Shown piece by piece: positions 24,946 to 37,379 of a stretch of DNA of 64,000 nucleotides (the stretch's first letter is position 1; the number at the start of each line of letters is the position of its first letter). Below the pieces are notes generated by a model that saw only the letters and a list, made by a program, of their open reading frames with translations, was not told where the DNA came from and did not search any database. Source of the DNA: Plectrocnemia conspersa (taxonomy: Eukaryota > Arthropoda > Insecta > Trichoptera > Polycentropodidae); NCBI GenBank assembly GCA_009617715.1, contig VTFK01000013.1:1941001-2005000 (forward strand). Direction: 5' to 3'. Made by a program: the position numbers and the translations under genes.

Positions 24946-25429
24946 AGGTCTTTCTTTATTAAGGATTTAGGTGTGACTTTAGAAGAACGTTGGAAAAGTC
25001 AGCACATTGCAGACATGCTCGGTTTTATCTTAAGAAATGTAAATGAAAAGTATTGCGCACTTTTTATGATGCTCTAGTCCGCAGCATACTAAAAACTAGC
25101 TCTATTATTTCGATTCCAGGCGTAATGAGTCAATGGAATGAGTTGAAGCTGGAAAGAGTACAGTGTAAATTCCTTCGGTATTCATACTTTAAGGAATACG
25201 GGTATTATCCGTTTTTCGACACATTTTCTCGACTTACATTGCATTAGCTCGCCATCTGTTTACCAATATATACACAAATCAAACAAATTTATGTTAAAAA
25301 AATCAATAATTCACGTAGCATAATTTGTTTGCGGAACCGTGATTTAACGCATCTCCAGCTCGAGGGTTCTGAACTTATAAATATGTTAATTCCGCAAATT
25401 CGGTACGTAATTACATTAAGTAGCGGTTG

Positions 25430-25870
25430 TCCCTAGTGTCGTGAAACAATAACACGCGGGTGAGCTTAGCAGCAACCCTTTTGCTTTTTAAGATCACCCT
25501 TAACGTTGAGGGTAGGTACTTTTTCGCGGTCTCGGGACCGACCGTGAAGTATTCATTAACCTGATCCGATCTTATTTACATTTAATATAAAACCGGGCCA
25601 AGACCAAGAGAGGGCGACCACTATAAATATGTGACTGCTAAAGGGAATTTTAAGCAGGGCCATAGATCAAAAAGGAACAAAAGGGTGAGGGCGCTCGCCA
25701 GTGCACTAAGCTTTACGAAGGGGGCGGTACCGGGGGGTTAGCCGCGAAGGGCTGATAATTGGGAGCGGCTGATTTATTTTATTGGTATCACATATGCAAA
25801 TAGTGCAATTGTTCACGGCCCTTCGGGGATGCGAGAGATGAAAGGCTCAACCCTTGCGCAAATGTTTATA
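25430..25870. other. GC-rich non-coding island with possible transcription-factor sites
   Basis: One of the strongest compositional islands. It contains CTATAAATA (about 25621, TATA-like or MEF2-like) and a perfect octamer ATGCAAAT (25794-25801, POU-type site). There is no long frame. The motif matches are short and could be chance. Candidate enhancer or promoter. Confidence 0.4.
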
Positions 25871-26494
25871 CGACGTCTTTCAATTAATTACGCCAAACTC
25901 GATATATAAAAGCTATTCAAATATTTGTTGCGAGATAACTTCCTTTATGTTTATGTATTCTGAAGAGAATGATAAAGCTTTGCTAATTTGAAGCCGCGAG
26001 GGTATTCGACGAAGACTAGTTCGTAAAAAAATAATCAACGAATCTACTGAACACACTGAAATATATTACTAATTTATCTTAAATAGTGGATATTCTCTAA
26101 AATAAATAAAAGTACTAATAAATATTATATTTTATGTATATTAATTTTTATAATTATATTTACATCTTATTAGTTTTATGTAACGGCAACCTTATTAGAA
26201 TACAGCAAATTTTATTCGGTATTTAATTAATATTTTTTTATTAAATGTACTGACTTTTTATTTAAATACATGTTTAAAGAATAACACAAGGAGTTTTTTA
26301 GGCACTAATAATTTCTTATTTAACTTATAAAAAACAGTGCTAATATAAAGTTCATATATCATGTTCAAAGCATATTTAAACAATAGTTTGATTTTTTATT
26401 TTATTTTAGTTTTAGTACCGTAATCAAAAAACAGTTTCTTCTTTTGCATATAAAAACTTAAAATGAACCTCACATTTAGTAATTAATACGGTCA

Positions 26495-26840
26495 TTATTG
26501 ACAAAAGGACGGAATAGCGTATTCCGCAACGTCTCAGACTAGTAACTTCGGTTTCGGGTTCCAGCCCCAACAGCGGCATTCAAATTTTTATTTTTTAAAA
26601 AATGCGCTTAGGCGATTATCAAAAAACTGGCCCCAGCTGCAGTGACATCTATCGATTATAAATTATATAACACATAATAATTTATAATTATTAATATAGA
26701 TGACACTGTCATTCTGGTGGTTAATGTTTATTTGTAGGTATTCATTATATTTGATTGACTTAATTATTTGATACAGATTTACCCCGTTGTAACGCATTGG
26801 GCTCTCACCTGTCAAGTTACAACGGAAGATTTAATAAAAA
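26495..26840 (+). mobile_element. Probable SINE-like retroposon ending in the conserved hairpin
   Basis: A degraded tRNA-like patch (26520-26575) contains GGTTTCGGGTTCCAGCCCC, resembling a pol III B box, preceded by GACTAGTAAC, which also occurs at the head of the element at 55955. The 3' end is the hairpin at 26784-26825, then ATTTAAT and an A9 run (26829-26842). The A box is not convincing, so the tRNA origin is tentative. Confidence 0.4.
26784..26825 (+). repeat. Retroposon 3'-terminal hairpin, copy 2 (perfect 10-bp stem)
   Basis: CCGTTGTAAC (26784-26793) pairs perfectly with GTTACAACGG (26816-26825) around a 22-nt loop that begins GCATTGGG and ends CCTGTCAA. GAAGATTTAAT and an A-run follow. 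The loop matches 43904-43945, but the stem is entirely different. Confidence 0.75.
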
Positions 26841-26842
26841 AA

Positions 26843-28405
26843 AATCGCGTGGACCCTAAATTGGCCAAGTTGTTAACGAAGTAAAAATATCCCGTTTTTT
26901 ATTTTTTCTTTTTATTGTAATAGTATTAAAGATTGACTATTAAATAAAAAATGTTTTACAAAGTATTATCATATTTAACACAAATTAATTCAATTTTTAT
27001 GGTCAATAAAATAATAATAACTACAAACTAATTTAAAAAAATATATTAATTTTTAAAGTTTCATGGCTTAAAATGGATTAAAAAATAATATAACCTCACA
27101 ATTTATAAGAAGAAAATATAATTTAAAAATTACAAATAAAATAACATTAAATTTGCTTACTCTTTACATGTAAAATAATATATTGTTTCAAAAATACACT
27201 ACCATGGAAATTGTTTTTAATAATTATTATAGCTCTTTAACACAATAAAAAAACGATTAAAAAAATAGTCTATAAATAATATATAGTAAAATTAAAATAA
27301 GGATACAAGCTAAATATAATAACAATTTAACGCATTAAAATATTTTTGTATTGATATTTCTAAATAAGTAACACTGTGTTTTTTTAAAGTGACTTATAAC
27401 TCTGTTATTAAACACAGAAAATAATAGTAACTTTTTTAAATATCCAATTCATCGAATTAATAGTCATTAATATTATATAAAATTATGTTAGCTAACAATA
27501 AATATAATTAACTATAGTATAAATGATATTTACAACTAATAAAATATATATATTTTATATATATTGAAATATATACATTCAACAAAAAATATTGTTGTTT
27601 TCTTATATAATTATTATCTAGCATTATCTATATATTTTTTAAACGAATTTGAAATACTAAAATTTTCTCGTAAATTGCTATAAATTACACATTCTAATCA
27701 ATAATTAATTTATTACTTGTCAAATATAAGTTGAATATTGCATATAAATTGCTACGTACTACAAGCTAACTCCATTAACATATTGACAATTAAAACTAAA
27801 CATATAACATATATTTTCTATATTTCAACTGAAAAATGTTACGTAAAATATAATAGTACAATAACGACAAATTATTTAATTATTTTAAAAATCAATAATT
27901 TACATTTTTTGTTCAAAAGTACTAAATTGTGTTGAAGTAATTTTAGCGAAAGTATTGTCTGAATAAATAGTTAATAAATAGTACAAGTGTGTGTTGAAAA
28001 AATCTGTAAAAACATAATAAAAAATGTAAAAACGTGACAAACTGACCACATTTTCTTTTTTCCGCAGAGAACAATGTTTTGCAAACATAAAGAAAATATA
28101 AACAAAATCACTGAGCAAACAAAGGACTGTTATTAAATAGCGGATTTTATAAATGTTTTGCTGATTGAAAGAAACGGTGTCATTTACTACGTATTATGAA
28201 AAATAAATTATTGTTATTTATTTTATTGCACGTATGCACCCATCTTATTACATAACTCATTAACAAATTTCTGAAATCAATGAAAAATTACTACAACTAT
28301 GTACACAAAAGAGCCTATCTGAAGCTGTCGTGTCAAAAAACAATTGCTTGGTTCTCTTAACGTCAACAACGCACCATAAACGAACCGACAAAAAACACGC
28401 CCATT
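26843..28405. other. Very AT-rich non-coding stretch
   Basis: Nothing recognisable. The short frames here (65 and 72 codons) are filler of AT-rich codons. Confidence 0.5.
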
Positions 28406-28409
28406 TCGT

Positions 28410-28760
28410 GTAATTGAATATTTCAAGCATTATGCAAAGCCTAATATAGAGAGGCCGAAGAAAATAATTTATTTTTCACTTTTTTGTATAATAAAGCGTC
28501 CACATTGTAACCCTCCATTATGAGAATAAAACAACGAGCGAACGGGTCTTTCGCCCAGGCGGGCTTATAATGGATGCAAGCACCATCTGTTATATTCTGC
28601 GTAAAATTGCTTACAGGATTAAGAGAGTATTGTAACAATGTAAATCCTAGCGGCAAATTTGATGTAAAGTCATTACCGAGTTAATTGAGAATCAAGCGAT
28701 ATCATCTCGGTCGATCGGAGCTTCTAAAGACAAAGACTTTCGGAGCACAATGGCAATGTT
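28410..28760. other. GC-richer non-coding island
   Basis: Island with a 71-codon minus-strand frame (28656-28441) that I do not recognise. Candidate non-coding element. Confidence 0.3.
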
Positions 28761-29632
28761 TCTTTTGTCTTTATACCTCTACATATGTATAAGATATATT
28801 GTAAATGTATGTGTCTATTTATGAGTAAATACGATCGCGTTACGTACGAGTAAAAATAAATTTTATTAGCCCACTACGTTCAATGTCAGACATGTTTATC
28901 TTCATATCGGTCAGTTCATCATTTTATTTATTTATTAATAAGGATCAGTTACAGTTGCCAACAAAAAATAATATATAAAAACAATCACATTGTTATTTTT
29001 ATATATAAAATGAAAATGATTTGAGCAAAAATAAAATCGAGGAGAAAAACAATTTTATACAATAATATTTATTTATAAAGAGATTTCTTTATAAACAAAC
29101 GTCAAAATCATTAAAATTAGTATATTTTCTAAGTTAAATATAAGTTTATTAATTAATATAATAAGTTGCTTATAAATATTTTATATAATTTAAAAATATA
29201 AATACATGTTTATAGTTTCAATTATTAATTATTATTATTGATTGTATAGTATTCCATCATTTAATCATTAATATATAATCAATAAAGTAAGACAGAAATA
29301 GTCAGCATTATTGCTTCTCGAAATAGACCTCAATCATTGGTTTAATTTAACTTCTCCGAACATCGAGAAAATATCGAAAGCTTCCGACATGACATAAGGG
29401 TAAATAATGGTTTAGTTTCATATAGGAAAAATCGATTGCATTAGTTCGCAATGCCAATATCAGACATATTTGCTTTCTTTGATTTCTGATCTCACTATTT
29501 ACAGTATACATAATACGTTTTATTTACCATTTTTGTATTACCTTGCATATTGAATTTAGCATCAAAATTCTGCTTTATTAAAAATAATATTATCATATAT
29601 TGGTATTATTTTATTTAAAAGCTATTTTTTCT
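28761..29632. other. AT-rich non-coding stretch
   Basis: No feature seen. Confidence 0.5.
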
Positions 29633-29712
29633 TGTTTTGAAGCCGAGGGAGTGTGATGTGACTATGCAAGTAAAATAGACGTCGGAAAAGCTAGTAACAG
29701 TTTATTTTATAA
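29633..29712 (-). repeat. Interspersed repeat fragment (copy A of a three-copy family)
   Basis: TTTTGAAGCCGAGGGAGTGTGA .. AAAATAGACGTCGGAAAAGC (split here; gaps in between) matches 52972-53045 and the reverse complement of 35950-36020. The shared core is GTGTGACTNTGCA then AAAATAGACGCCGGAAAAGC, then TAGTAACAGTTTATTT. Confidence 0.6.
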
Positions 29713-30413
29713 ACATAGTTAAATTACTACATAAATAGAGAAATTTAGATTCCAGGTCCAGCTCGACGTTCGGAATCCAGTCTATGGATACACACAAAGA
29801 AATCTTCATGTGTAATTAACATATACAATAATAGCAAAAAACCTCTTATTGAAACATAAAAATAATATTCCTGACACGAAAGTCAGAATCGTTTTAAATT
29901 TGCGGTTTTTAATTAAAGAATTACTTTAAATGGTAAACATTTAAGTAGCCCTTATTATATTTAAATCGATTAGAGGGTTTTTAGATATATTTTATACATA
30001 AATTATTATGTTTAGCTTAAATTTCTGATCATAAAAATCAGTTAAATAGCAATAAAATACTAAATTAGATACTATTGAAAAATAGTAACAGTCAATAAAC
30101 TAATATAATATTTAATTTATATTGTAAAAAGTGCACCTTCTGAAAAAAGCAGAGAATCAATGTATAAATAATGTATTATACGTTGCATCAATTAAAATTA
30201 TTTCAGTGAAGCATTAATTATCTAAAAGTCAATTAAATGAAACGTATCCAAAGCATAAAAAAATAATGCAGCTGATTACAATGTATTTTTTGTACTATAT
30301 AATAATATTTAACTGAAAATTAAATTAAAAATCCAGTACTTATTCAATTTGTTTTATTTTATATTTAAAATTAATCTATACGTTTTATTTATAATTTTTA
30401 AATTTAATAAATA

Positions 30414-31170
30414 TGTGGGGTCGCATTCTTAAGACTTGCCTTAATTTACTGTGACCAAAATTATCATAAATCAACAAAGAAACAAGACAATAACGTAAGG
30501 AATTGAAGCCACACAATAGCCCTCGTTACGGCCAGGAAAAAATCACAAATAACACGCAAGTATTCTTACTGTAAATTTTCTCCGTCATTGAAATAACATT
30601 TCTTTGTTGCGAAACGGTCGCGGATATAATAAATCACTGGATCCATACGATTTCCGTTGTAGTATACGACCTTGGACAATGCCCATCAAGCAAATGTTGC
30701 TTTCTACAGACGTATACCTATTTCGTTGTTTTAAGAAACGAGTGCATATATTGGCTCGATGATCGCTGCATGATTGTGATTGTTCTGCAAGCTTTGCAGC
30801 CCTGGATACTTAAGCTTGGACTCCGATGAAGAGAGGGCAGTCACAAGCAGTCACTCGCAGCCTCCGGGGGACACTCGAAGAGGCCAGCAGTCCGTCCACC
30901 CACCAACAACATAATGGACGCTCACATCCCGAGAAAGACTTTTCCATACAAGCACCGGCATAGCGGAGAGAAATCATCCTATGCTATACCGTCGCTGTCT
31001 TACCACCTACAAGACATTTGAGGACCTCCCACGTACATCATCCCTACGCCAGCTTCCCTACCACCACTTGGAAAACACAAATTGCCATTTATTGCCTACC
31101 GCAATTGTAAAATAATCTAATAAAACTCTAGCTAGATTCCACATTGCTTCTCACTGGCTACGAAGTCACA
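30414..31170 (+). mobile_element. Probable solo LTR (LTR retrotransposon)
   Basis: A 757-bp block starting TGTGGGGTCGC and ending ACGAAGTCACA, so TG..CA bounded. Its middle is GC-richer than the surroundings, with a CAGTC-type initiator-like cluster near 30838-30860 and AATAAA at 31119-31124 close to the right end, as expected of U3-R-U5. Its two ends are conserved in a shorter element at 63059-63302. There is no adjacent internal region, primer-binding site or second LTR, hence solo. I found no clear target-site duplication (AAATA left, CTACT right), which weakens the call. Confidence 0.5.
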
Positions 31171-32100
31171 CTACTAGGGTTCTTAAACCTTCAAAATATA
31201 ATTTAAATATGATTTTAATAACTAATGCCAAATATTTAAAATATAATATTTTTATAACTAAAAAAAATATATTTTGAAAATTTTCAAAAAAAAAGGTAAT
31301 TGCCCATAGAAAATGTATAGTTTTGCTTCTGAAAAATGCTTGTCTTTAGGTAGATGCTAGATAACGAGTGCGAGTGGCAGTAGTTCACTTGTTAACGAAT
31401 GACAGACTACGCACTACAAAGAGGTACTACACTTTGGACCTGACGCCAGGGCTTTGCCCTTGACACTATGAAACTCATGTCTAAAAATATTCTTTTTGAA
31501 GCTTATTTTGTTACCTTTTAGATATTATTTTAATATTTAAAAACAACCTTGATTATATTAATTATTTAAGCATAATAATATAAATTTTATCTAAGCTAGA
31601 GATATTACGCTGAATGTATTGTAGTTGAATGCCTTTATTTGTATTTAGTACACACGTTATTCATTACGGCGAGCACATTAAAATTTTCACAAGTACAATT
31701 TATTTTAATAGTATCGTGTTAACGAGCGATTGTATCGTTTTCAAGGCAGCATATTTTTTCATTGCTAAGACTAATTAAACAGAACTATAGAATACTATTA
31801 TTCTTCTAAACGTACATTTTATTATTCAATAGTAAGAATTCACGTAAAAAATATATGTAGTAAAAGCGTAATTTAATTTATTATATTCATACAATTCACG
31901 GGATCAATGCTAGTCAATAAAATACACAATATATTTCTCAAATGTTAAATGATCATACTTTAAAATCATGAAATATGTGTCTGAACCTATATTTTTAATA
32001 TAATAAGTTTATTTTTATATAATGTATATTAATTTCTAAATGGATCAATCTGTATTTTAATTATTATACACCAACTTTATCAGGCAACATTTTTAATTGC
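31171..32100. other. Non-coding stretch
   Basis: AT-rich, with a GC-richer patch at 31340-31480 that holds no recognisable frame. The first 30 bases (31171-31200) resemble the flank of the other members of the repeat family discussed for 29633. Confidence 0.4.
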
Positions 32101-32410
32101 TCATCAGTGCCCTTCAGACGTTCTGGGAGTAAAAAGGGGTTTTCCACCGATCATTGTGCCCTTGGGCATACTTTCTGTCCAGTTTTTCGAGGTTCGAGCG
32201 TTTTGTGGCCCATACTAAAAGTTTTCCACACGCGATACAGACATTAGACCGTAGATTAACATACGAAAGCGCCAAAAAGATCAACCCGCTTTTAAAACCG
32301 TGCCGTTGAAAAATTTCCAATCGATGACGTGTTAAACGCCGACTGACAAAGGCTTTTACCTTTTAACGGTAACGTTAATCGCAGCGCATATATTTATTAC
32401 GATCCATAAT
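32101..32410. other. GC-richer non-coding island
   Basis: Island with a 68-codon minus-strand frame (32320-32114). Unrecognised. Confidence 0.3.
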
Positions 32411-33260
32411 TTTTTTGCGATACGCTTTGTACGTATTGTTAAATATTCATATAGAAGCGGAAAAAGTTATATGAAGTTTTGCCTTTGAAATAATCCCTAA
32501 TAACAGCTTAATTTAATATATATTCATATTCAATTTTTAATATAGCAATTTTATATTTTTAGTTTAATGTAACACCCACAACATATCAGAGCGTAGATTA
32601 AAGTCGACTGTTGTATACGATGCTCAAAATTGTCATACTTTTGCAAAGTTTAATAATGATTGTTTTAATAAAATTACAGTTCTAATCTCAATAAGTTTAA
32701 AAAAAAAATAACAGCTAAATTAAATTTAGAGCACCTAAACATGACTACACGCCTAATGATAATAAGATGTTTTGTCGCCGATTTTATTGAATATAGCAAT
32801 GAAAATAATTTTGAGAAAACAATATGTCAAAGATTATTGTATCCTACCTTTAATTTTCAACTTGAGAAATCTGTATATAAATCTTTGAATTAAGTATAGG
32901 AATAATGATTTTCGCTTTGTAATTCTAGAAGTCAACACTCTCAAAGAGAAATGGTTTTATAATTTTATTGTAAAAGTTGACTTTCTGCATTTATTAAGTA
33001 AAATATTGATTAACGTTAACAGATATAATGAAGACAAACAAATAGTAAATCTTAACAAAATAAATCAAAGTCTGAATAATCAAGAGATACATTTTTTTTA
33101 TTTATGTAACATATATGTAATTGTTATATAATAAAAAAGAATATGATACCTAAGCTTAACATAAAAGTTTAATTTTTAAGTTAATATTAAAAATATGTTA
33201 TTCAATGATCACTGGTAGATTTTGTGATTGACTTTTTAGTATGGATATTTATTTAAATTA
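32411..33260. other. AT-rich non-coding stretch
   Basis: No feature seen. Confidence 0.5.
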
Positions 33261-33310
33261 AATAAAGACCATCCTGATCTAGCACGTAGCCCAAATGCGT
33301 CAAATTGATA
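33261..33310 (-). repeat. Retroposon 3'-terminal hairpin region, copy 3 (stem eroded)
   Basis: On the minus strand GCATTTGGGCTACGTGCTAG is followed by ATCAGGATGGTC and TTTATTTAAT. It is collinear with 43904-43945 (GACCATCxTG..CTA.CA.GT..CCC.AATGCG on the plus strand). The 5' stem arm no longer pairs. Confidence 0.5.
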
Positions 33311-33479
33311 AAAAAATACACTGTAATAATTAAATTTACAACAAAATATAATACAAGTAGAGTAAAAAATAATATATAATAAAAGAAAAAAAATCGGAAT
33401 TTTGACCAATAGGAGAGCGCAAAAAACCATAATCAGAAGTCAAAAATTCACGTCAAAGGCAATAAAATCGTGCCGTCGC

Positions 33480-33509
33480 CATCGCAGTGGGAATGTTCCC
33501 ACTGCGATG
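33480..33509. repeat. Perfect 30-bp palindrome
   Basis: CATCGCAGTGGGAA (33480-33493), a 2-base spacer TG, then TTCCCACTGCGATG (33496-33509). The stem is GC-balanced in an AT-rich setting and has no mismatch. No CTRR end follows, so it is not an obvious Helitron terminus. Confidence 0.8.
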
Positions 33510-33699
33510 TATTAAATAACTGTATCAAATAAATGCTAAAAACTTAATCTGCGTCTTAATAATTATATAGCAAATTTCTCATATATATCTTCAATATTTT
33601 TTACTATTATTTTTTGAGCATGATTATTATATGCCGTATAGTAAATTTCGTGTATAAAACATATTTATAATAAATAATAACTCACATAAATTGCATTTA

Positions 33700-34100
33700 A
33701 GCCCTAGCACACCTCGGAACAACTTTGACCTTTGAAGTCCAACTTTTCTCAAAGAGTTTCATATAATATCTCGAATTCAATTTGCAGCACACACGCATCG
33801 AATTAAATCACTTTTGAAATTCGTTTCCAACTCGTTTGAAAAGTTATCAATATACAATTTTCCACTGCAGCTCGTATTTAACTTTAGAGACGCCGAAGCC
33901 CAATAAACGCCTACCTTAGGATTACATTTTAAAATTTCTTCAACGCCTCTCTTGATTCTTCTCCGTTTACATGTGGTGAAGAAATTCGAAAGCACTTTGA
34001 AATTTAGCGCCGAAAGCTGCGATGTAATTACGCATTCGCGAAACGTGTCGAACGCTGATTTGCAACACAAATTCGCCTCTCGTGTTATTAAATAAACTTT
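33700..34100. other. GC-richer non-coding island
   Basis: Balanced-composition block covered by a 97-codon minus-strand frame (34070-33777) containing several Cys residues but no spacing I recognise as a domain. I treat it as non-coding with low certainty. Confidence 0.35.
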
Positions 34101-35015
34101 TTGATTGGATTAATTCCATTGTACACAAGGCGCTCGAGCTCAGATATGATTTTAAGTTTAACCGAGTCCTCTGGGTAGTTGCTGAAGTGTAATAGAATAT
34201 AATATAAAGCCAACAATACAGGATGTCTATGTAATTTATAACTATTTTATTTTTAATTTGCGCTACAGAAACTTGTCAATACATAATTGCTTAAAATAAA
34301 ATATTTTTAGTAATCCATAATTTTCGAAATGTATTACAATAGATTTACAATTTACCAATAGTTTAGGCATATGCATGTTTTAAAAGTGTTGTACAAGAGT
34401 TTGCGAAACACTGGTTTCAGTTGCAGAAATTATACGATATATGTAAATCTGCATATGTAAGTTGACGATCCTATATCGTACATGGTTCGAAATCACACTG
34501 ATTTGTGTCGGCAGTTAATCAAATTGTCACAAATTCAATCGGAGATCGCTGAGCCATCAATCGAGATGCTATATTTTGAATTACGATTTATATAACTGTA
34601 TTGGTCTCAATTCATGGGATTATCATGTACACTATATGATAAAATCGACTATAAGAAAGGATACATTCGTTCATTATTTAAACTATTAATTAATCTGGAG
34701 GTAAAATTTTAGCGTCATATCGCTAGTAATTGTTTTTTTGAAATTTCATTCTAGCGGTCCGCTCAAATATGTTGTTTATCTGTACTTGCGTAAAAACTAC
34801 GAAAACTTAATTGAAATGTGACGATTCAGGGTTATTAAATTTAAAAAATAATAATAATTTATTTTATATAAATAAATTATATTTTTACGGATTATCAACT
34901 TTTGAACTAGCGCAATATTAATTTACAATTTGTATTTATTAAATCAGTATTAGTGAAATAATTGAATTAATTTAAACCAATTTTATTAACTCCCTGTATA
35001 GTATAACAGAACTTA
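34101..35015. other. Non-coding stretch
   Basis: Mixed composition. 34708-34770 is related to 10498-10555 (TCATATCG .. TTTCATTCTxGxGGT). Nothing else is recognised. Confidence 0.4.
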
Positions 35016-35019
35016 GTCG

Positions 35020-35410
35020 GTGTGAGGCGGTGAGATTAACAACTGCTTTTTGGCTCGGTTATCACCGTCAGACACAATGTCTTACAAGTCCAAAAAGTAT
35101 TATTGTTTGCTTGAAAACTTTGCATATGTCACGTGAGCGAATTTTCCAAGAAAAGTCGCACTCGAACTTCGAAAGTTTTCGACGAGTTTGAGTTTTCATT
35201 GCTTTTTTTAATGATAAACGTTGATCGAGCTTATTAGCGAGACTTAATTGCTTGCCATGAGCCAAACTCGTTATGACGTAATTTGTTTTTTAGACCCCCT
35301 CGTTATTTTTGTTTTTTACTGCTGCGTTAAAATGCAAATCAATTAATTTATTTCGAGCTAAGAAGACAGAATATAAAACACTTAAAGGGCTTGTTACGTT
35401 AAGTGCACTT
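35020..35410. other. GC-richer non-coding island
   Basis: Island with a 65-codon minus-strand frame (35265-35068) rich in Lys, Arg and Ser. Unrecognised. Confidence 0.3.
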
Positions 35411-35949
35411 ACAAGGTAAACAAAGGGAATAAATTATATTAACTTATTTTAACGTGTTTTTTCTGTATCGTATGCTAATATTTTTCGGGCTCGTGACTCA
35501 ACAAATTATAATACAATCCTAATATTGAATGAGTAAGATAAAAATATCAAAAATCGTATTTTTAAACATTTTCATTTCCTACACAAATCTTATCAGATAC
35601 GTTATCTAACTTTACTTGTCGTTTAAATATGTTACAAAATAAACACATAAGTACTATGTATCAAATCTGAAGAAATCTGTCTAAACGAATATGTTTTAAT
35701 GTGTACTGGATATTTATAGATTCATTATAGCTCAATAAATAAGTATAAATCATTTTGAGATTGTACTTGTAATAATATATGTATAATACACAACAACCTT
35801 TAATATTTTTTTTAAATAAACATTAAAAATAGTATATAGTTTTTAACAGAAACGTAAATTATTTTTGTGTGCATATTATTATTATATTAAGAAACAATTC
35901 AACACAAGTTTAATACGTACGACACTGACTTTTTAACACACAAATAAAA
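35411..35949. other. AT-rich non-coding stretch
   Basis: No feature seen. Confidence 0.45.
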
Positions 35950-36030
35950 TAAACTATTACTAGCTTTTCCAGCGTTTATAAAATCTACAAAGTCACACCC
36001 TTTTGGCTTTAAACCCCCGAAATTATTTTT
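35950..36030 (+). repeat. Interspersed repeat fragment (copy C of the family at 29633)
   Basis: Reverse-oriented relative to copies A and B: TACTAGCTTTTCCAGCG .. CAAAGTCACACCCTTTTGGC. The last part also resembles the right end and flank of the solo LTR (CGAAGTCACA followed by a TTAAACC-like word). Confidence 0.6.
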
Positions 36031-36579
36031 AAATAATTGCTAAGCATCTTTGAGTGACATCTTAGCGGAGCACCACTCAAACACACTGACCACGTGACAT
36101 CGTGGGTAAAAAACAGAACAATGTTTTCAGAAATTTCAAAGTCATGTAATAAAAAAGCAATTAAGGGCTGATATTTTTTCTGTTCACGTTTCTTTGTTCA
36201 GACAGTGCTTCAGAGTTAATTAATTTACTGTTCTTTTTCTCAGATAGTCACAATTTCAGTTCAATTTTGAATCAGATGCTGTAAGAAACATTTAATTAAA
36301 TATTTTATTATTTTATTTGGGACGTATATTCAGTTTATTTAAATGAGCAGTGATATAGAAATGTTAAATCCTCCATTTTTAAATTCAAGTTCTGGTTTTC
36401 TATTTATATAAATATTATTAAATCTAAAAACAAATATAGTCTTTTAATTGTTATCCTCAACAATTGTTCACGAATAGAAACATCTTATTACACTGATATT
36501 TGTGAGAGATTTAATAAATTAAATGCAATCCATAAACTATTGATAATTTAGATATTTAATAAATGTACCCCATGTTGAA

Positions 36580-37140
36580 AAAAATTACGGTAGCCATACG
36601 TCGCCATTATCTTCTCGATCTCGAATACGCCTGTTACCACAATTTGGTTGAGAATCTCTGGAATAAAGCAACTAGATAGTTCGTGTTCATATAATGATCC
36701 GGCAATTACTCAAAGTAATGGCGCATCCGGCAAATAAATCCATGGTTTTTCACCGGTCGGCGCTCCCTCAATCATCGATTGTTCCTCCGGTCGCAAAAAA
36801 TCTCGGGAAATCCATTATGGTCCTTTTTTCTCTCTCAGTTCTCTTGCACACTCTTAAATACTCTTGCGCCGTACAGCCGAGCAGTCAATCTTGCCGACTG
36901 TACAGTCAGCCTCCCCAAATCTTAGCCCCGGCTTATTCCCAAGAGGTGACCAGCCCTTGGAATCGAATAGCTTTTCGAGATTACGCCGTTTGATTTATAT
37001 CCGAAGAATCGGTCGGTGTTTATTTTTCATTATTATCACAGAAACGGGTAAAAGGAATTCTTTCGGTGCGGTATCATTAACTACACCCTTGAAGTTATAA
37101 GATACCTGAGGGTCGAAGAGTTAATCATCAGTGCTTATGG
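36580..37140. other. GC-richer non-coding island
   Basis: One of the larger islands. Two overlapping plus-strand frames in different phases (99 codons at 36694-36993, 78 codons at 36864-37100) and no family resemblance. A pyrimidine-rich tract lies near 36825-36850. Confidence 0.35.
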
Positions 37141-37379
37141 TTCCATTCATTTTCACCTTCTTAGTAGATGCCAGTGTATCGATAGACAATTGATATGTTG
37201 TAATAACTAAATTTTAAATATTTTATACAAAATATATAAATTGATATCCTAAAAAGAATAATATTAACAACCAAATAAATATCCCCATTAATGCAGCGAC
37301 CCTCGACTAATTGACCATTCTTGGCTAATTTTACTTTTAACGACTAATTTCTTTACCGTTAAATATTTAATGTGCGTTT

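Larger units (their letters stand above)
22700..25420 (+). mobile_element. Old plus-strand LINE (host element of a nested insertion)
   Basis: Fragments of one reverse transcriptase lie in the right order on either side of two later insertions. 22736-22815 reads NFVSRSLDSGVQVDVIYTYF then EKAFD, the motif A region, with Tyr (codon 22795-22797) where the family has the catalytic Asp. After the CR1-like insertion, 24340-24640 reads TGVP then SKLSPLLFLLFISDI, then ADD (24479-24487) followed by a TAG stop. After the hAT-type MITE, 24946-25247 reads IKDLGVTLEERW and then YDALVRSILKTSSII and LERVQCKFLRY. This order is that of CR1/Jockey-type reverse transcriptases. The 5' part is absent or unrecognisable, and the 3' limit is approximate. 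Confidence 0.75.

Noticed and set aside
26510..26580. Possible tRNA gene
   Set aside because: A B-box-like word exists, but there is no convincing A box, acceptor stem or anticodon arm. SINE-like at best.
30414..31170. Full LTR retrotransposon
   Set aside because: No gag/pol sequence or second LTR is found near either end. Only a solo-LTR-like block is supported.
33480..33509. Helitron 3' terminus
   Set aside because: A hairpin is present, but no CTRR follows within the expected distance and no TC start is paired with it.
36694..37100. 99- and 78-codon plus-strand genes
   Set aside because: Overlapping phases in a GC-rich island with no recognised domain.
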